Assembly (NCBI GenBank): GCA_029101005.1
Contig: JAQXQE010000017.1
Span: 16,803-80,802 of the forward strand
Direction of reading: 5' to 3'
DNA length: 64,000 nt
Source: Bacillota bacterium
GTDB lineage: Bacteria; Bacillota; Clostridia; Peptostreptococcales; Anaerovoracaceae
The number at the start of each line of letters is the position of its first letter. The stretch's first letter is position 1. Below the pieces are notes generated by a model. The model worked only from the letters and a program-made list of their open reading frames with translations, was not told the DNA's origin and did not search any database. The translations under genes were made by a program, and so were the position numbers. Below, piece after piece: positions 28,238 to 38,086 of the stretch.

Positions 28238-28714
28238 ATGGCAAAAGTAGATGTCTGTGCAAGAGTAAGCGCAATGCTTGAGGATTTCCTCACTGAGAAG
28301 GAACTCGAGATCTATCTGATTCAGTATAAGAAGGAAGGTCCAGACTGGAAACTCAAGGTTTTCCTTGATAAGACAGAGGGCGCTGAATCTGAGTATGTGA
28401 ATATCGAAGAGTGTGAGGTAGTTACAAGATATCTCAATGAGAAGCTTGATGAGGAAGATTTCATCGATAAGCGCTATACCCTGGAAGTATCGTCTCCAGG
28501 TCTCGACAGAGAACTTATCAAGGACAACCACTTCACAAGATACGCTGGTAAGCTTGTAGAGGTGAAGCTGTACGAGGCAATTAACGGCAATAAATTTCTT
28601 GAGGGAGAGCTCGTTGGTAAGAACGAGGGCATCGTTACAGTTAAGGTGAATGATGCTGATATTGAGATCCCTGAGAAGAAGATTTCTAAGATAAATCTAG
28701 CAGTAGTTTTCTAA
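28238..28714 (+). CDS. rimP: Ribosome maturation factor RimP
   Basis: YTLEVSSPGLDRELIKDNHFTRYAGKLVEVKL; start moved to the ATG at 28238 after ttggaggcaag; upstream extension runs through the promoter. Confidence 0.93.
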   Translation: MAKVDVCARVSAMLEDFLTEKELEIYLIQYKKEGPDWKLKVFLDKTEGAESEYVNIEECEVVTRYLNEKLDEEDFIDKRYTLEVSSPGLDRELIKDNHFTRYAGKLVEVKLYEAINGNKFLEGELVGKNEGIVTVKVNDADIEIPEKKISKINLAVVF

Positions 28715-28724
28715 GGAGGAAGAA

Positions 28725-29837
28725 ATGAACAAGGAATTTCTTGATGCACTATCAGATCTCGAACGTGAGAAGAATATTTCAAGAGAAGAGATTATCACTG
28801 CTATTGAGGATGCAGTAGAGAACGCATATAAGAAGAATTACGGAGCATCAAATGTCAGAGTAATCGTTGACAGAGAGACTGGCGAGGTAATGGTTCTTAT
28901 GGGCAAGGAGGTCGTTGAGGAAGTATTCGACGACATGACAGAGGTTTCACTCGAAGAGGCACTCTCATACGACGATAGATATGAGATTGGTGACATCATC
29001 GAGTATCAGGTAGACCCTAAAGACTTCGGAAGAATTGCAGCACAGGGCGCTAAGCAGGTTGTAGTTCAGAAGATTAGAGAGGCTGAGAGAGCTAACTCAT
29101 ATAACGAGTATATCGACAAGAAAGGTCAGATCATCTCAGGTAAGGTTGAGAGAATCAACAACGGAACAATGCTTGTTTCATTCGGTAACACTGAAGGAAT
29201 CATCCCTGCTTCAGAGCAGGTTAAGGGTGAGAGCTTCAAGCTTGGAGACAGAATCAAGGTATACGTAATGGATGTTAAGAAGGAGAACAAGGGACCTCAG
29301 GTATTCCTCTCAAGATCACATCCAGGCCTTGTAAGGGGGCTCTTCGAGCTTGAGATTCCAGAGATTGCTGATGGAACAGTTGAGATTAAGGGTATTGCAA
29401 GAGAGGCAGGATCAAGAACAAAGATCGCTGTATACTCACACGATGAGAATGTAGATTCTGTAGGTGCTTGCGTTGGTAACAGAGGCGCAAGAGTACAGGC
29501 AATCGCTGATGAGCTCTTCGGAGAGAAGATCGATATCATCGTATGGGACGAGGATCCAGCAGTACTTGTAAGCAATGTACTAAGACCAGCAGTTGTTGAG
29601 GGCGTATATGTTAACGAGGACGAGAAGATGGCTACAGCCGTTGTTCCTGAGCAGCAGCTCTCACTCGCTATTGGTAGAGAGGGACAGAATGTAAGACTCG
29701 CAGCAAGAGTAAGCGGATGGAAGATTGACATCAAGAGCAAGGCTCAGCTCGAGCAGAGCGGTTTCAACTTCGATGAGTATCTTGACGAGGGAGAGATTGC
29801 TGATGAGTTCGAAGACACAGAGAACGCCGATGCGTAA
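28725..29837 (+). CDS. nusA: Transcription termination/antitermination factor NusA
   Basis: S1 and KH domains: VDSVGACVGNRGARVQAIADELFGEKIDIIVWDEDP; AIGREGQNVRLAARVSGWKIDI. Confidence 0.97.
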   Translation: MNKEFLDALSDLEREKNISREEIITAIEDAVENAYKKNYGASNVRVIVDRETGEVMVLMGKEVVEEVFDDMTEVSLEEALSYDDRYEIGDIIEYQVDPKDFGRIAAQGAKQVVVQKIREAERANSYNEYIDKKGQIISGKVERINNGTMLVSFGNTEGIIPASEQVKGESFKLGDRIKVYVMDVKKENKGPQVFLSRSHPGLVRGLFELEIPEIADGTVEIKGIAREAGSRTKIAVYSHDENVDSVGACVGNRGARVQAIADELFGEKIDIIVWDEDPAVLVSNVLRPAVVEGVYVNEDEKMATAVVPEQQLSLAIGREGQNVRLAARVSGWKIDIKSKAQLEQSGFNFDEYLDEGEIADEFEDTENADA

Positions 29838-30102
29838 ATGCGTCTCATGCATGATGTCATATCCGCAGAATCAGCTCATAAGACTGACACGCAAGGGAGA
29901 TGAGATTATCATCGACCACAACGGCAGGAGTGAAGGACGCGGAATGTACATGTGCAGAAACGCTGAGTGCATCGATAATATGATCAAAAGAAAAGCATTC
30001 AATCGTGCGTGCAGATGCAATCTCAATCAGGAAATGCTCGCAGCACTGCATGATGAACTGCTTACGGTATTGAAGGAGGGTACAAATGTCAAAGAAAGTT
30101 AG
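29830..30102 (+). CDS. ylxR: YlxR/RnpM family RNA-binding protein
   Basis: MRKCVSCMMSYPQNQLIRLTRKGDEIIIDHNGRSEGRGMYMCRNAECID; ATG 29830 overlaps the nusA stop. Confidence 0.93.
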   Translation: MRKCVSCMMSYPQNQLIRLTRKGDEIIIDHNGRSEGRGMYMCRNAECIDNMIKRKAFNRACRCNLNQEMLAALHDELLTVLKEGTNVKES

Positions 30103-32851
30103 TGAACTTACAAAGGAACTTGGCATTTCCTATCAGGAGTTAAAAGAATACGCAGACAAGCTCGGCATTGCAGTAAGCAGCCAGCGTGGAAGCGTTGATG
30201 ACAAGGACCTTGGAAGACTTGTCAGCACAATAGAGATGATGAAGGGAAAGACAAGCTCAAATGGTGGTAATGCGAACAGACCTAAGATTAAGGCTGTTCC
30301 AATTATCAATAGGGATATGCCTAAGAAGGCACCTGTTGGTAAGCCAGTAATTCCTACTGATTTCGAGAATAGACCTCACAAGGCTGAGCCAGAGGCAGAG
30401 AAGCCTGCAGTTGAGGAGACAGCAGCTCCAGTTGAAGCAGAGGTAAAGGCAGAGCCAGTTAAGGCTGAGCCAACTCCTGCTCCAGAGAAGACTGAGGCAG
30501 CAGCTAAGGAGGAGCCTAAGGCAGAGTCAAAGCCTGAGGTAAAGCCAGAGCCTGTTAAGGAAGAGAAAAAGGAAGAGGAGGAGTATGTTAATGCTCCTAA
30601 CAAGCCTATGCGCTTCAAGAAGATCGTTGACGCCAACGAGGTAAAGAAGGAAGAGCAGAGAAGAAAGGCTGAGCAGCAGCGCAAGAGCGAGGAGTCAAAG
30701 TCAGAGAAGAGTGGTAACAGAGATCGCAGAAACAACGACAAGAAGGACAATCGCGGCGACAGAAACAAGAATGACAGAAACGGCAAGGATCGTTTCAACA
30801 AGAACGATAAAGACGGAGATAATAAGGGTTCACGTCCAGCTCAGAGAAAGCCTTCTGGCGGCGGCGAGGCTGCTGCAACTCCAACAGGAGACAAGAAGTC
30901 AAAGGGCAAGAGCAAGAAGTTCTTCGATAACAGAGATAAGGACAAGCAGAGCAGATCTGATAGAAAAGAAGACGGAAACGGAATGCGTAACAACAGAAAC
31001 GCAAACTTCGATGAGAGAAGTCTCGAGAAGCAGACCCGTCATAAGAGAAAGAACAAGCCAAAGGATGAGCCAGAAGTCTCAATCGAGGAGCTGCTTCCAG
31101 AGGGTTCAATCGCTGTAACAGTTCCAATCACTGTCGGTGGTCTTGCTGAGCTCGCTGAGATCTCAGTTTCAAGAATCATTATGGCGCTCATGCAGATGGG
31201 AATCATGGCAACAATAAACCAGACTCTCGACAAAGACGCAGTAGAGATGCTCGCAGTAGACCTCGGCGTTGAGCTTGTTGTAACTGAGGAAGAGGAGGAA
31301 GTTGTTGAGGAAGGAATCGACAACCACGAGGATAATGAGAAGGATCTCAAGCCTCGTCCACCAATTATCACAGTTATGGGTCACGTTGACCACGGTAAAA
31401 CATCGCTGCTCGACGCTATCAGAAAGACAAACGTTACAGCTGGCGAGTCAGGTGGTATTACACAGCACATCGGTGCTTCAGAGGTAATGATCAATGGCCA
31501 GAGAATCGTATTCCTCGATACCCCAGGTCACGAGGCTTTCACAACAATGAGAGCTAGAGGAGCTCAGGTTACAGATATCGCTGTACTCGTAGTTGCTGCA
31601 GACGACGGAGTAATGCCACAGACAATCGAGTCAATCAGCCACGCTAAGGCTGCTGGCGTTCCTATCATCGTAGCAATCAACAAGATTGATAAGCCAGGTG
31701 CTAACCCAGATAGAGTTAAGCAGGAGCTCACAGAGCACGGCATCCTCGTAGAGGATTGGGGTGGAGACGTAATCAGTGTTCCAGTATCAGCTAAGAAGGG
31801 AGAGGGAATCACAGACCTTCTTGAGATGATCCTTCTCCAGGCTGAGGTACTCGAGCTCAGAGCAAACCCTGATAGACTTGCTAACGGTACAGTAATCGAG
31901 GCAAGACTTGATAAGGCAAAGGGTCCTATCGCTACACTTCTCGTTACAAACGGAACAATCAAGACTGGCCAGAGCGTAGTAGCTGGTACATGCTCAGGTA
32001 AGATCCGTGTAATGACTAACTTCAAGGGAGATGAGATCAGAAAGGCTGGTCCTGCAACTGCTGTTGAGATTCTCGGTCTTGGTGATGTACCAATGGCTGG
32101 AGACCAGTTCAACATCGTTAAGGACGATAAGACAGCTAGAGAGATCGCTTCTGCAAGAAGAGAGAAGCTGAGAGAGGACGTACTTGCTAAGAACGCAAGC
32201 ACAACACTTGAGAAGCTCTTCTCACAGATTCAGGAGGGAGAGGCTAAGGAGCTCAACCTCATCGTTAAGGCTGACGTACAGGGTTCAGTCGGTGCTATCA
32301 TCTCATCACTCGAGAAGCTCGATACACCAGAGGTTAAGGTAAGAGTTATCCACTCAGGTGTTGGTACAGTTAACGAGTCTGACGTAACTCTTGCTGAAAC
32401 ATCAAATGCTATCATTATCGGATTCAACGTAAGACCTACAACAGCTGTTATGAACCAGGCTTCAAGCGCTGAGGTAGAGGTAAGACTCTACAGAGTAATC
32501 TACGATATCATCGATGATATCCAGGCTGCTATGAAGGGTATGCTCGATCCTGAGTTCAAGGAAGAGGTTCTCGGAATGGCTGAGGTTAGAGATACATTCA
32601 AGGTACCTAACGTTGGTATCGTTGCCGGTGCATACGTTAAGGAAGGAATCGTTAAGAGAAATGAGCAGATTCGTCTTGTAAGAGATGGTATCGTTATCCA
32701 CGAGGGTATGATCTCATCACTCAGAAGATTCAAGGACGATGCCAAGGAAGTAAACGCAGGTTACGAGTGCGGAATCGGTATCGAGAAGTACAACGATATC
32801 AAGCCAGGTGATGTAATTGAGTGCTTCACAATGGTAGAGATCGAGAGATAA
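30086..32851 (+). CDS. infB: Translation initiation factor IF-2
   Basis: ITVMGHVDHGKTSLLDAIRKTNV, FLDTPGHEAFTTMRARGAQ; low-complexity linker. Confidence 0.98.
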   Translation: MSKKVSELTKELGISYQELKEYADKLGIAVSSQRGSVDDKDLGRLVSTIEMMKGKTSSNGGNANRPKIKAVPIINRDMPKKAPVGKPVIPTDFENRPHKAEPEAEKPAVEETAAPVEAEVKAEPVKAEPTPAPEKTEAAAKEEPKAESKPEVKPEPVKEEKKEEEEYVNAPNKPMRFKKIVDANEVKKEEQRRKAEQQRKSEESKSEKSGNRDRRNNDKKDNRGDRNKNDRNGKDRFNKNDKDGDNKGSRPAQRKPSGGGEAAATPTGDKKSKGKSKKFFDNRDKDKQSRSDRKEDGNGMRNNRNANFDERSLEKQTRHKRKNKPKDEPEVSIEELLPEGSIAVTVPITVGGLAELAEISVSRIIMALMQMGIMATINQTLDKDAVEMLAVDLGVELVVTEEEEEVVEEGIDNHEDNEKDLKPRPPIITVMGHVDHGKTSLLDAIRKTNVTAGESGGITQHIGASEVMINGQRIVFLDTPGHEAFTTMRARGAQVTDIAVLVVAADDGVMPQTIESISHAKAAGVPIIVAINKIDKPGANPDRVKQELTEHGILVEDWGGDVISVPVSAKKGEGITDLLEMILLQAEVLELRANPDRLANGTVIEARLDKAKGPIATLLVTNGTIKTGQSVVAGTCSGKIRVMTNFKGDEIRKAGPATAVEILGLGDVPMAGDQFNIVKDDKTAREIASARREKLREDVLAKNASTTLEKLFSQIQEGEAKELNLIVKADVQGSVGAIISSLEKLDTPEVKVRVIHSGVGTVNESDVTLAETSNAIIIGFNVRPTTAVMNQASSAEVEVRLYRVIYDIIDDIQAAMKGMLDPEFKEEVLGMAEVRDTFKVPNVGIVAGAYVKEGIVKRNEQIRLVRDGIVIHEGMISSLRRFKDDAKEVNAGYECGIGIEKYNDIKPGDVIECFTMVEIER

Positions 32852-32870
32852 TCTACAACATATGCATATA

Positions 32871-32906
32871 AGAGCGGGCGCGTAAGCGTCCGCTTCATTC
32901 TTTTAA
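32871..32906 (+). terminator. Terminator after infB
   Basis: agcgggcgc-gtaa-gcgtccgct-tcattctttt. Confidence 0.75.
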
Positions 32907-32915
32907 AATAATTCG

Positions 32916-32943
32916 TTGTCATGCCGTAATTGTTTGTTATAAT
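32916..32943 (+). promoter_or_regulatory. Promoter for the AAK6-like gene
   Basis: TTGTCA - 16 nt - TATAAT. Confidence 0.7.
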
Positions 32944-32972
32944 GTACATGATTATATCGGATGGGAGGACAG

Positions 32973-33602
32973 ATGATGAATACAGTAATATGCATCAATA
33001 GAAAAAAAGGAACTGGTGGAGCAAGAATTGGAAAGCTTGTTGCAAATCAGCTTGGTATCGCATTCTTCGGTAAGAATCTTGCAGAGATGGCAATCGAGTA
33101 TGGTGGACTCGACCATACAAAGTACGAGCCAATGCTCAAGAAGTATGAAGAGACAGCGCCTAACAAGTTCACATATTCACTCCTCGATATCGGTAACTCA
33201 CATGTTACAAAGATGGCTCCGGCAGAGGACATCATCTACGATCTCGAGAAGGAAGTAATCATTAAGGAGGCTAAGGAGAAGAACTGCGTTGTTATTGGAA
33301 GATGCGGCGGAGATATCCTTGCTGATGCTGATGTAAGAGTAATCAGAGTATTCCTTACAGCTTCAGATGATTACAGAGTTAAGTACATCTTCGATCACAG
33401 TGGCGAAGAGGTAACTGAGAAGGAAGCACGCAAGAAGATGGAGCACGACGATAAGCAGCGTGCACAGTTCTTCAAGAACTACACAGGCAAGGAGTGGGAA
33501 GATCCTGCTTCATACGATATCGTAGTTAACGTAGAGAACCTCGGAGTAGAAGAGACAGTAAGACTGCTCTGCGGAATCTTCCACAACGAATACGAGAAAT
33601 AA
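32973..33602 (+). CDS. Cytidylate kinase-like family protein (second, divergent paralogue)
   Basis: NTVICINRKKGTGGARIGKLVANQLGIAFFGKNLAEMA..., CVVIGRCGGDILAD; RBS gggagg. Confidence 0.8.
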   Translation: MMNTVICINRKKGTGGARIGKLVANQLGIAFFGKNLAEMAIEYGGLDHTKYEPMLKKYEETAPNKFTYSLLDIGNSHVTKMAPAEDIIYDLEKEVIIKEAKEKNCVVIGRCGGDILADADVRVIRVFLTASDDYRVKYIFDHSGEEVTEKEARKKMEHDDKQRAQFFKNYTGKEWEDPASYDIVVNVENLGVEETVRLLCGIFHNEYEK

Positions 33603-33610
33603 TAAACAAA

Positions 33611-33636
33611 GAGACCGCGAAAGCGGTTCTTTTTGT
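33611..33636 (+). terminator. Terminator
   Basis: gagaccgc-gaaa-gcggttcttttt. Confidence 0.85.
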
Positions 33637-33641
33637 GCAAA

Positions 33642-34223
33642 TTATTCTTTGTAAACTATGATGATCTCTTCACCGTCGTTGATTCGGTTCTCCGCATCAA
33701 GCCATATTAGGTCGGCAATCTTAGGCTCTCGCATCAGGCTGTTCCATGCCTTGTAAGTTGCTTTGATAAAATCCTCTTGGAGAGGGTATTTCTCTCTCTC
33801 AACTATCAGCGGACAGCTGTATGGTAAGTCGTTAGTGTCGTATATAAGACACAGTTTGCCGTCGAAATCGATGTGAGGCTGAAGAGGGAATGTCCTGCAC
33901 TGCATAGGTCGTAAAGCTCTGTCGCAGTGGCAGTTTGCCTTACAGTATAGGAAATAGAAAGTGCCATGCCAAGAATCTGGAAACTCATAGTCTTCAGCTT
34001 TAGAAGATGACCAGCCGAGCCATTCTTCGTTACGGAAGTAGACCTTGTCTTCTCCAGGAAGAAGGAAGATTCCCATATCTTCATCAGGGTCGTTGGCGAT
34101 GCTTGAGGCACATGAACAGCAGGCAGCTTCACAGAGCTCCCCGCAATCGTAATCTACAGGCGAGACCTCATCGAGCATCTTGTAGATATCTAGATATTCT
34201 TGTCTTGTAATTATGCTTTTCAT
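33642..34223 (-). CDS. YkgJ-family cysteine cluster protein
   Basis: CGELCEAACCSCASS ... YCKANCHCDRALRPMQCRTFPLQPHID. Confidence 0.75.
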   Translation of the reverse strand: MKSIITRQEYLDIYKMLDEVSPVDYDCGELCEAACCSCASSIANDPDEDMGIFLLPGEDKVYFRNEEWLGWSSSKAEDYEFPDSWHGTFYFLYCKANCHCDRALRPMQCRTFPLQPHIDFDGKLCLIYDTNDLPYSCPLIVEREKYPLQEDFIKATYKAWNSLMREPKIADLIWLDAENRINDGEEIIIVYKE

Positions 34224-34262
34224 GTATACAATTGTAACCTCAGATGAGCATCATTCATATTA

Positions 34263-34292
34263 TTGAATTACTCGCGCGTTATAAGGTATAAT
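34263..34292 (+). promoter_or_regulatory. Promoter for rbfA operon
   Basis: TTGAAT - 18 nt - TATAAT. Confidence 0.7.
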
Positions 34293-34319
34293 ATAGGACT
34301 AGTTTGGAGGTAGAACATT

Positions 34320-34715
34320 ATGGCAAGACACAGACAAGGAAGATTAGGCGAAGAAATTAAGAAGAGCATCAGCTCAATGCTTATCAACGGCATCAAAGAT
34401 CCAAGACTCGCTAACAGAATCATCACAGTAAGCGGCGTTGATGTAACTAACGACGGCAGCTTCGCATATGTTTATGTTACACCTCTGGTTCTTGGCAACG
34501 AGGATAAGGATGAGGTTTGCAAGGAAGTACTCGCAGGCTTCAACAAGGCTAAGGGTCTCCTCAGAAACAAGGTAGCTTCAGATATCAAACTCAGACATAC
34601 ACCTGAGCTCATCTTCAGAATAGATTCATCAATGGATTACGGCAGACATATAGACTCAATTCTCAAGGATATCAAAGCTAACACACCAGAGCGTTCAGAA
34701 GAAGAGGAGCAGTAG
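34320..34715 (+). CDS. rbfA: Ribosome-binding factor A
   Basis: IKDPRLANRIITVSGVDVTNDGSFAYVYV ... LRHTPELIFRIDSSMDYG. Confidence 0.96.
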   Translation: MARHRQGRLGEEIKKSISSMLINGIKDPRLANRIITVSGVDVTNDGSFAYVYVTPLVLGNEDKDEVCKEVLAGFNKAKGLLRNKVASDIKLRHTPELIFRIDSSMDYGRHIDSILKDIKANTPERSEEEEQ

Positions 34716-34723
34716 ACCTTATT

Positions 34724-35695
34724 ATGAATTCACTTCAGCAGATAGCTTCAGTTCTCAAAGAATCAGATAATATTCTGATCTTTCCGCACGTTAATATCGA
34801 CGGTGATGCATTCGGTTCAAGCAGTGCACTTTGTGCCGCTCTCAGACTTATGGGCAAGAATGCCTATATTATGATGTCAGAGGATGCACCTTCTAATCTC
34901 GATTATCTCGAGCACGATTACATTACAAGAGATGCCTCGGTGCTTGAGAAGACAGAGATAGCGCTCATGCTCGATTGCAGTGGATATGACAGAATTAGAG
35001 GCAGAGAAGAAGAGTACAAGGCTGGCAGAATTAAGATCTGCATTGACCACCACGCTACAGTTAATAGCGAGATTGAGTACGATTACTATCACTGTGAGCC
35101 TCAGTCTGCAGCGACTGCAGAGCTCGTATATCTGCTGATTAAGGAACTCGGTGTTGAGATTAACCTTGAGATTGCTGAGAGTATCTTCACTGGTATCACA
35201 ACAGATACTGGCAATTTCCAGCACAGCAATACTACTAAGAGAACTCACATGATCGCTGCTGAACTCTATGATATTAAGGGTTTCGGCTCAAAGAAGATAA
35301 GTTCTCTGATATATGACAGACGCTCAAGAGACGAGTTTACTCTCGAGAATATCGTTCTTTCGAATCTCACATTCTACGCTGATGGCAAGATTGCTGTTGG
35401 AACAGTTACTCAGGACCTTCTCGATACACTCGGCTGCAATCTCTCACACGCAGATCCGATTATTCAGAGAGTAATGAGCATCAATGGAGTAGAGATAGGA
35501 GCTATTATCAAGCAGAATCCAGAGGGATTCTTCAAAGCTAGCCTCAGAGCTAAGTCATATGCAAATGTAGCTGAGGTTGCTGCGCAGTTTGGCGGTGGCG
35601 GACATGTAAGAGCTGCAGGTTGCAATCTCGGAGAGAACATTGGTGAGGCAAAGTTCAAGCTTATTGACGCACTGACGAAGGCAGTTAACGTATAA
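34724..35695 (+). CDS. nrnA: Bifunctional oligoribonuclease/PAP phosphatase NrnA (DHH family)
   Basis: FPHVNIDGDAFGSSSAL, CIDHHATVN, GGGGHVRAAGCNL. Confidence 0.94.
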   Translation: MNSLQQIASVLKESDNILIFPHVNIDGDAFGSSSALCAALRLMGKNAYIMMSEDAPSNLDYLEHDYITRDASVLEKTEIALMLDCSGYDRIRGREEEYKAGRIKICIDHHATVNSEIEYDYYHCEPQSAATAELVYLLIKELGVEINLEIAESIFTGITTDTGNFQHSNTTKRTHMIAAELYDIKGFGSKKISSLIYDRRSRDEFTLENIVLSNLTFYADGKIAVGTVTQDLLDTLGCNLSHADPIIQRVMSINGVEIGAIIKQNPEGFFKASLRAKSYANVAEVAAQFGGGGHVRAAGCNLGENIGEAKFKLIDALTKAVNV

Positions 35696-36646
35696 ATGAT
35701 TATTGATGGCGTAATTAATATTAACAAACCTGAGGGACTCACTTCACATGATGTCGTGGGAAGGCTCAGAAGAAGACTTCACATCAAGCGCATCGGCCAT
35801 ACTGGAACTCTTGATTCAATGGCAACAGGTGTGCTTCCTGTTTGCATAGGTAAGGCAACAAGAGCAGTTGAGTACTACGATGCGGACTATAAGACTTATC
35901 TTGCGGAACTTAGATTTGGAATCGTAACAGATACATTAGATATCACAGGAGAGGTTCTCGAAGAGAACGAGGTTCCCGCTGATGTATACGAGAGACTTAC
36001 GGAGATTCTTGAGAACTACCGCGGTATAGTGACTCAGGTACCACCTAAGTATTCGGCTCTTAAGGTCGATGGCAAGAGATTATATGAGTATGCGAGAGAA
36101 GGTCTCGATGTTGAGATTAAGTCTCGTCAGATATATGTGAGAAGCATCGAGGTAGTTGCTCAGAATCCAGAGGAGAATTCTCTGAGTTTGGAGGTTTGTT
36201 GTTCAAAGGGTACATATATCAGAACTATCTGCGATGACATTGGAAGAGATCTGGGCTGCGGAGCGGTTATGACCTCGCTCTGTAGAACAGCCAGTGGTTC
36301 ATTAAGCATCGATGATGCAGTTGATCTTGATGCAGTGATGGATATGAGCGATGAGGAGATTGAGGCACTCATAAGAGATGTAGATGACACTCTCTGTGGA
36401 TATGCGGAGATTAAGCTCAAGCCACATCGAATCAAAGCGTTCTGTAACGGTATGACGACATCTTCCGGACAGTATGTGATCAGCCGTGAGGCTGATTTTA
36501 TCTCGGACCCAAGATATGCTACCAGCGAGAGACTGCGAGAACTCGCTGGCATGTACAAGGTCTACGGTGGAGGTGAATTCCTCGGAATTGCCGACATCAA
36601 TCAGGATAAGGAGTTAAGACCAGTCAAAGTAATACAATGCAAGTAA
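35696..36646 (+). CDS. truB: tRNA pseudouridine(55) synthase
   Basis: GVININKPEGLTSHDVV, RIGHTGTLDSMATGVLPVCIGKATR. Confidence 0.96.
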   Translation: MIIDGVININKPEGLTSHDVVGRLRRRLHIKRIGHTGTLDSMATGVLPVCIGKATRAVEYYDADYKTYLAELRFGIVTDTLDITGEVLEENEVPADVYERLTEILENYRGIVTQVPPKYSALKVDGKRLYEYAREGLDVEIKSRQIYVRSIEVVAQNPEENSLSLEVCCSKGTYIRTICDDIGRDLGCGAVMTSLCRTASGSLSIDDAVDLDAVMDMSDEEIEALIRDVDDTLCGYAEIKLKPHRIKAFCNGMTTSSGQYVISREADFISDPRYATSERLRELAGMYKVYGGGEFLGIADINQDKELRPVKVIQCK

Positions 36647-37587
36647 TAACATCACTTGAGAACATAAGAATAGACGAGAGAACTGTTGTTGCGCTTGGCA
36701 ACTTCGATGGAGTGCATATTGGCCACAGGACGATTCTCGAGGGGGCTGTAAGCGCTGCTCGCAGAATGGGAATTGCGGCTGCTTGTTATACTTTCTCGAA
36801 CCACCCAGTCAACTATTTCTGGAAGAAATCTGGTAAGGAAGGTGAGGGCGTCAAGCTCATCTGCACCGAGGAGGATAAACTCGCACTTCTGGAAGAGCTT
36901 GGTTTCGATTATGTAATCAATGTCGAGTTCAATGATTACATTGCGAATATGAGTCCTAGAGCTTTTGTTGAGGATATTCTCTCAGAGAAACTCAATGCGG
37001 ATATGGTCTGCTGTGGTTTTAACTATACATTTGGTGCAAGGGCAGAGGGTAATGTTGATTTCCTCAAGCAGAAGGGCGATGAGTTGGCTATTGAGGTATC
37101 TGTTCACGATGCTGTTGAATTAGATGGTGAGACGGTAAGCTCTACTCTTATCAGAAAGCTGATTGCTGCTGGTGATATGGAGAAGGTTAATCGATGTCTT
37201 GGACGAGCATATACACTCAGCGGAACAGTAGTTCATGGCAATCATATTGGTAATAGGATAGGTTTCCCTACTATGAATATCAGCGCTCCACTCAGTATAG
37301 CGCTTCCTCCTAATGGAGTATATTTCACTAGAGCATATCTTGACGGAAAGTGCTATTCAGCGATATCCAACCTGGGAGTTAAGCCAACTATTGGTGAGCA
37401 TCTTAAGTCTATTGAGACATTCCTCTTTGACTATGAGGGAGATGCTTATGGCAGTGATATTCGCGTCGAATTCCTCGTATGGGAGAGACCGGAGTGCAAG
37501 TTCGAGAGTGTTGAGGCACTTAGAGAGCGCATTGCATTGGACTGCAAGATGGCTGAAGAATATCATAGAAATTCATTCAAAAAGTAA
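36637..37587 (+). CDS. ribF: Bifunctional riboflavin kinase/FAD synthetase
   Basis: ALGNFDGVHIGHRTIL, GRAYTLSGTVVHGNHIGNRIGFPTMNI. Confidence 0.95.
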   Translation: MQVITSLENIRIDERTVVALGNFDGVHIGHRTILEGAVSAARRMGIAAACYTFSNHPVNYFWKKSGKEGEGVKLICTEEDKLALLEELGFDYVINVEFNDYIANMSPRAFVEDILSEKLNADMVCCGFNYTFGARAEGNVDFLKQKGDELAIEVSVHDAVELDGETVSSTLIRKLIAAGDMEKVNRCLGRAYTLSGTVVHGNHIGNRIGFPTMNISAPLSIALPPNGVYFTRAYLDGKCYSAISNLGVKPTIGEHLKSIETFLFDYEGDAYGSDIRVEFLVWERPECKFESVEALRERIALDCKMAEEYHRNSFKK

Positions 37588-37711
37588 TAGACATAAGCCT
37601 ATGCTTGTGTTATTATAATCGATATGTAATTTCATATACCTATGCTTCGTCTCACGCTACTCCGGCGGTCACAATGCATAGGCGAATCGCAAAGAAAAGG
37701 AGATTTTTATT

Positions 37712-37978
37712 ATGCTTACAAAAGAGAAGAAACAGGAAATTATCAGAGAGTATGCTATCAAGGAAGGTGACACAGGTTCACCAGAGGTTCAGGTTGCTAT
37801 TCTGACATACAGAATCAACGACCTTAACGAGCACCTCAAGGAGCACCACAAGGATCACCACTCAAGAAGAGGTCTTCTTAAGATGGTAGGTCAGAGAAGA
37901 AACCTTCTCAAGTACCTCAAGGAGACAGATATCGAGAGATACAGAAGCCTTATCGCTAGACTCGGTCTCAGAAAGTAA
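37712..37978 (+). CDS. rpsO: 30S ribosomal protein S15
   Basis: [51 protein letters not shown]. Confidence 0.98.
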   Translation: MLTKEKKQEIIREYAIKEGDTGSPEVQVAILTYRINDLNEHLKEHHKDHHSRRGLLKMVGQRRNLLKYLKETDIERYRSLIARLGLRK

Positions 37979-37990
37979 TTACTTGTATGA

Positions 37991-38024
37991 AAGCGGGATT
38001 GCAGCAATGCTATCCCGCTTGATT
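37991..38024 (+). terminator. Hairpin between rpsO and pnp
   Basis: aagcgggat-tgcagcaatgct-atcccgctt-gattt. Confidence 0.65.
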
Positions 38025-38086
38025 TATCTTTGTATGAATCGCAAGAAGGGATTTAAGGAATTAACAGGAAGGAGTTGTTAATTAGA

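Noticed and set aside
29838-30085. Possible missing L7Ae-like ylxQ gene between ylxR and infB
   Set aside because: ylxR overlaps infB directly; ylxQ is absent in various lineages, so this is not remarkable alone.
30400-30960. Low-complexity Glu/Lys/Ala/Pro and Asp/Asn/Arg/Lys stretches in infB as a possible repeat or new domain
   Set aside because: Variable charged linkers are normal in the IF-2 N-terminal region.
31564-32202. 212-aa minus-strand ORF, Ser/Thr/Ala-rich
   Set aside because: Antisense to the conserved IF-2 GTPase region; translation product is low-complexity.
33603-34319. Minus-strand YkgJ gene as a possible horizontally acquired insert
   Set aside because: A single small gene with normal composition, no mobile-element marks or flanking repeats.
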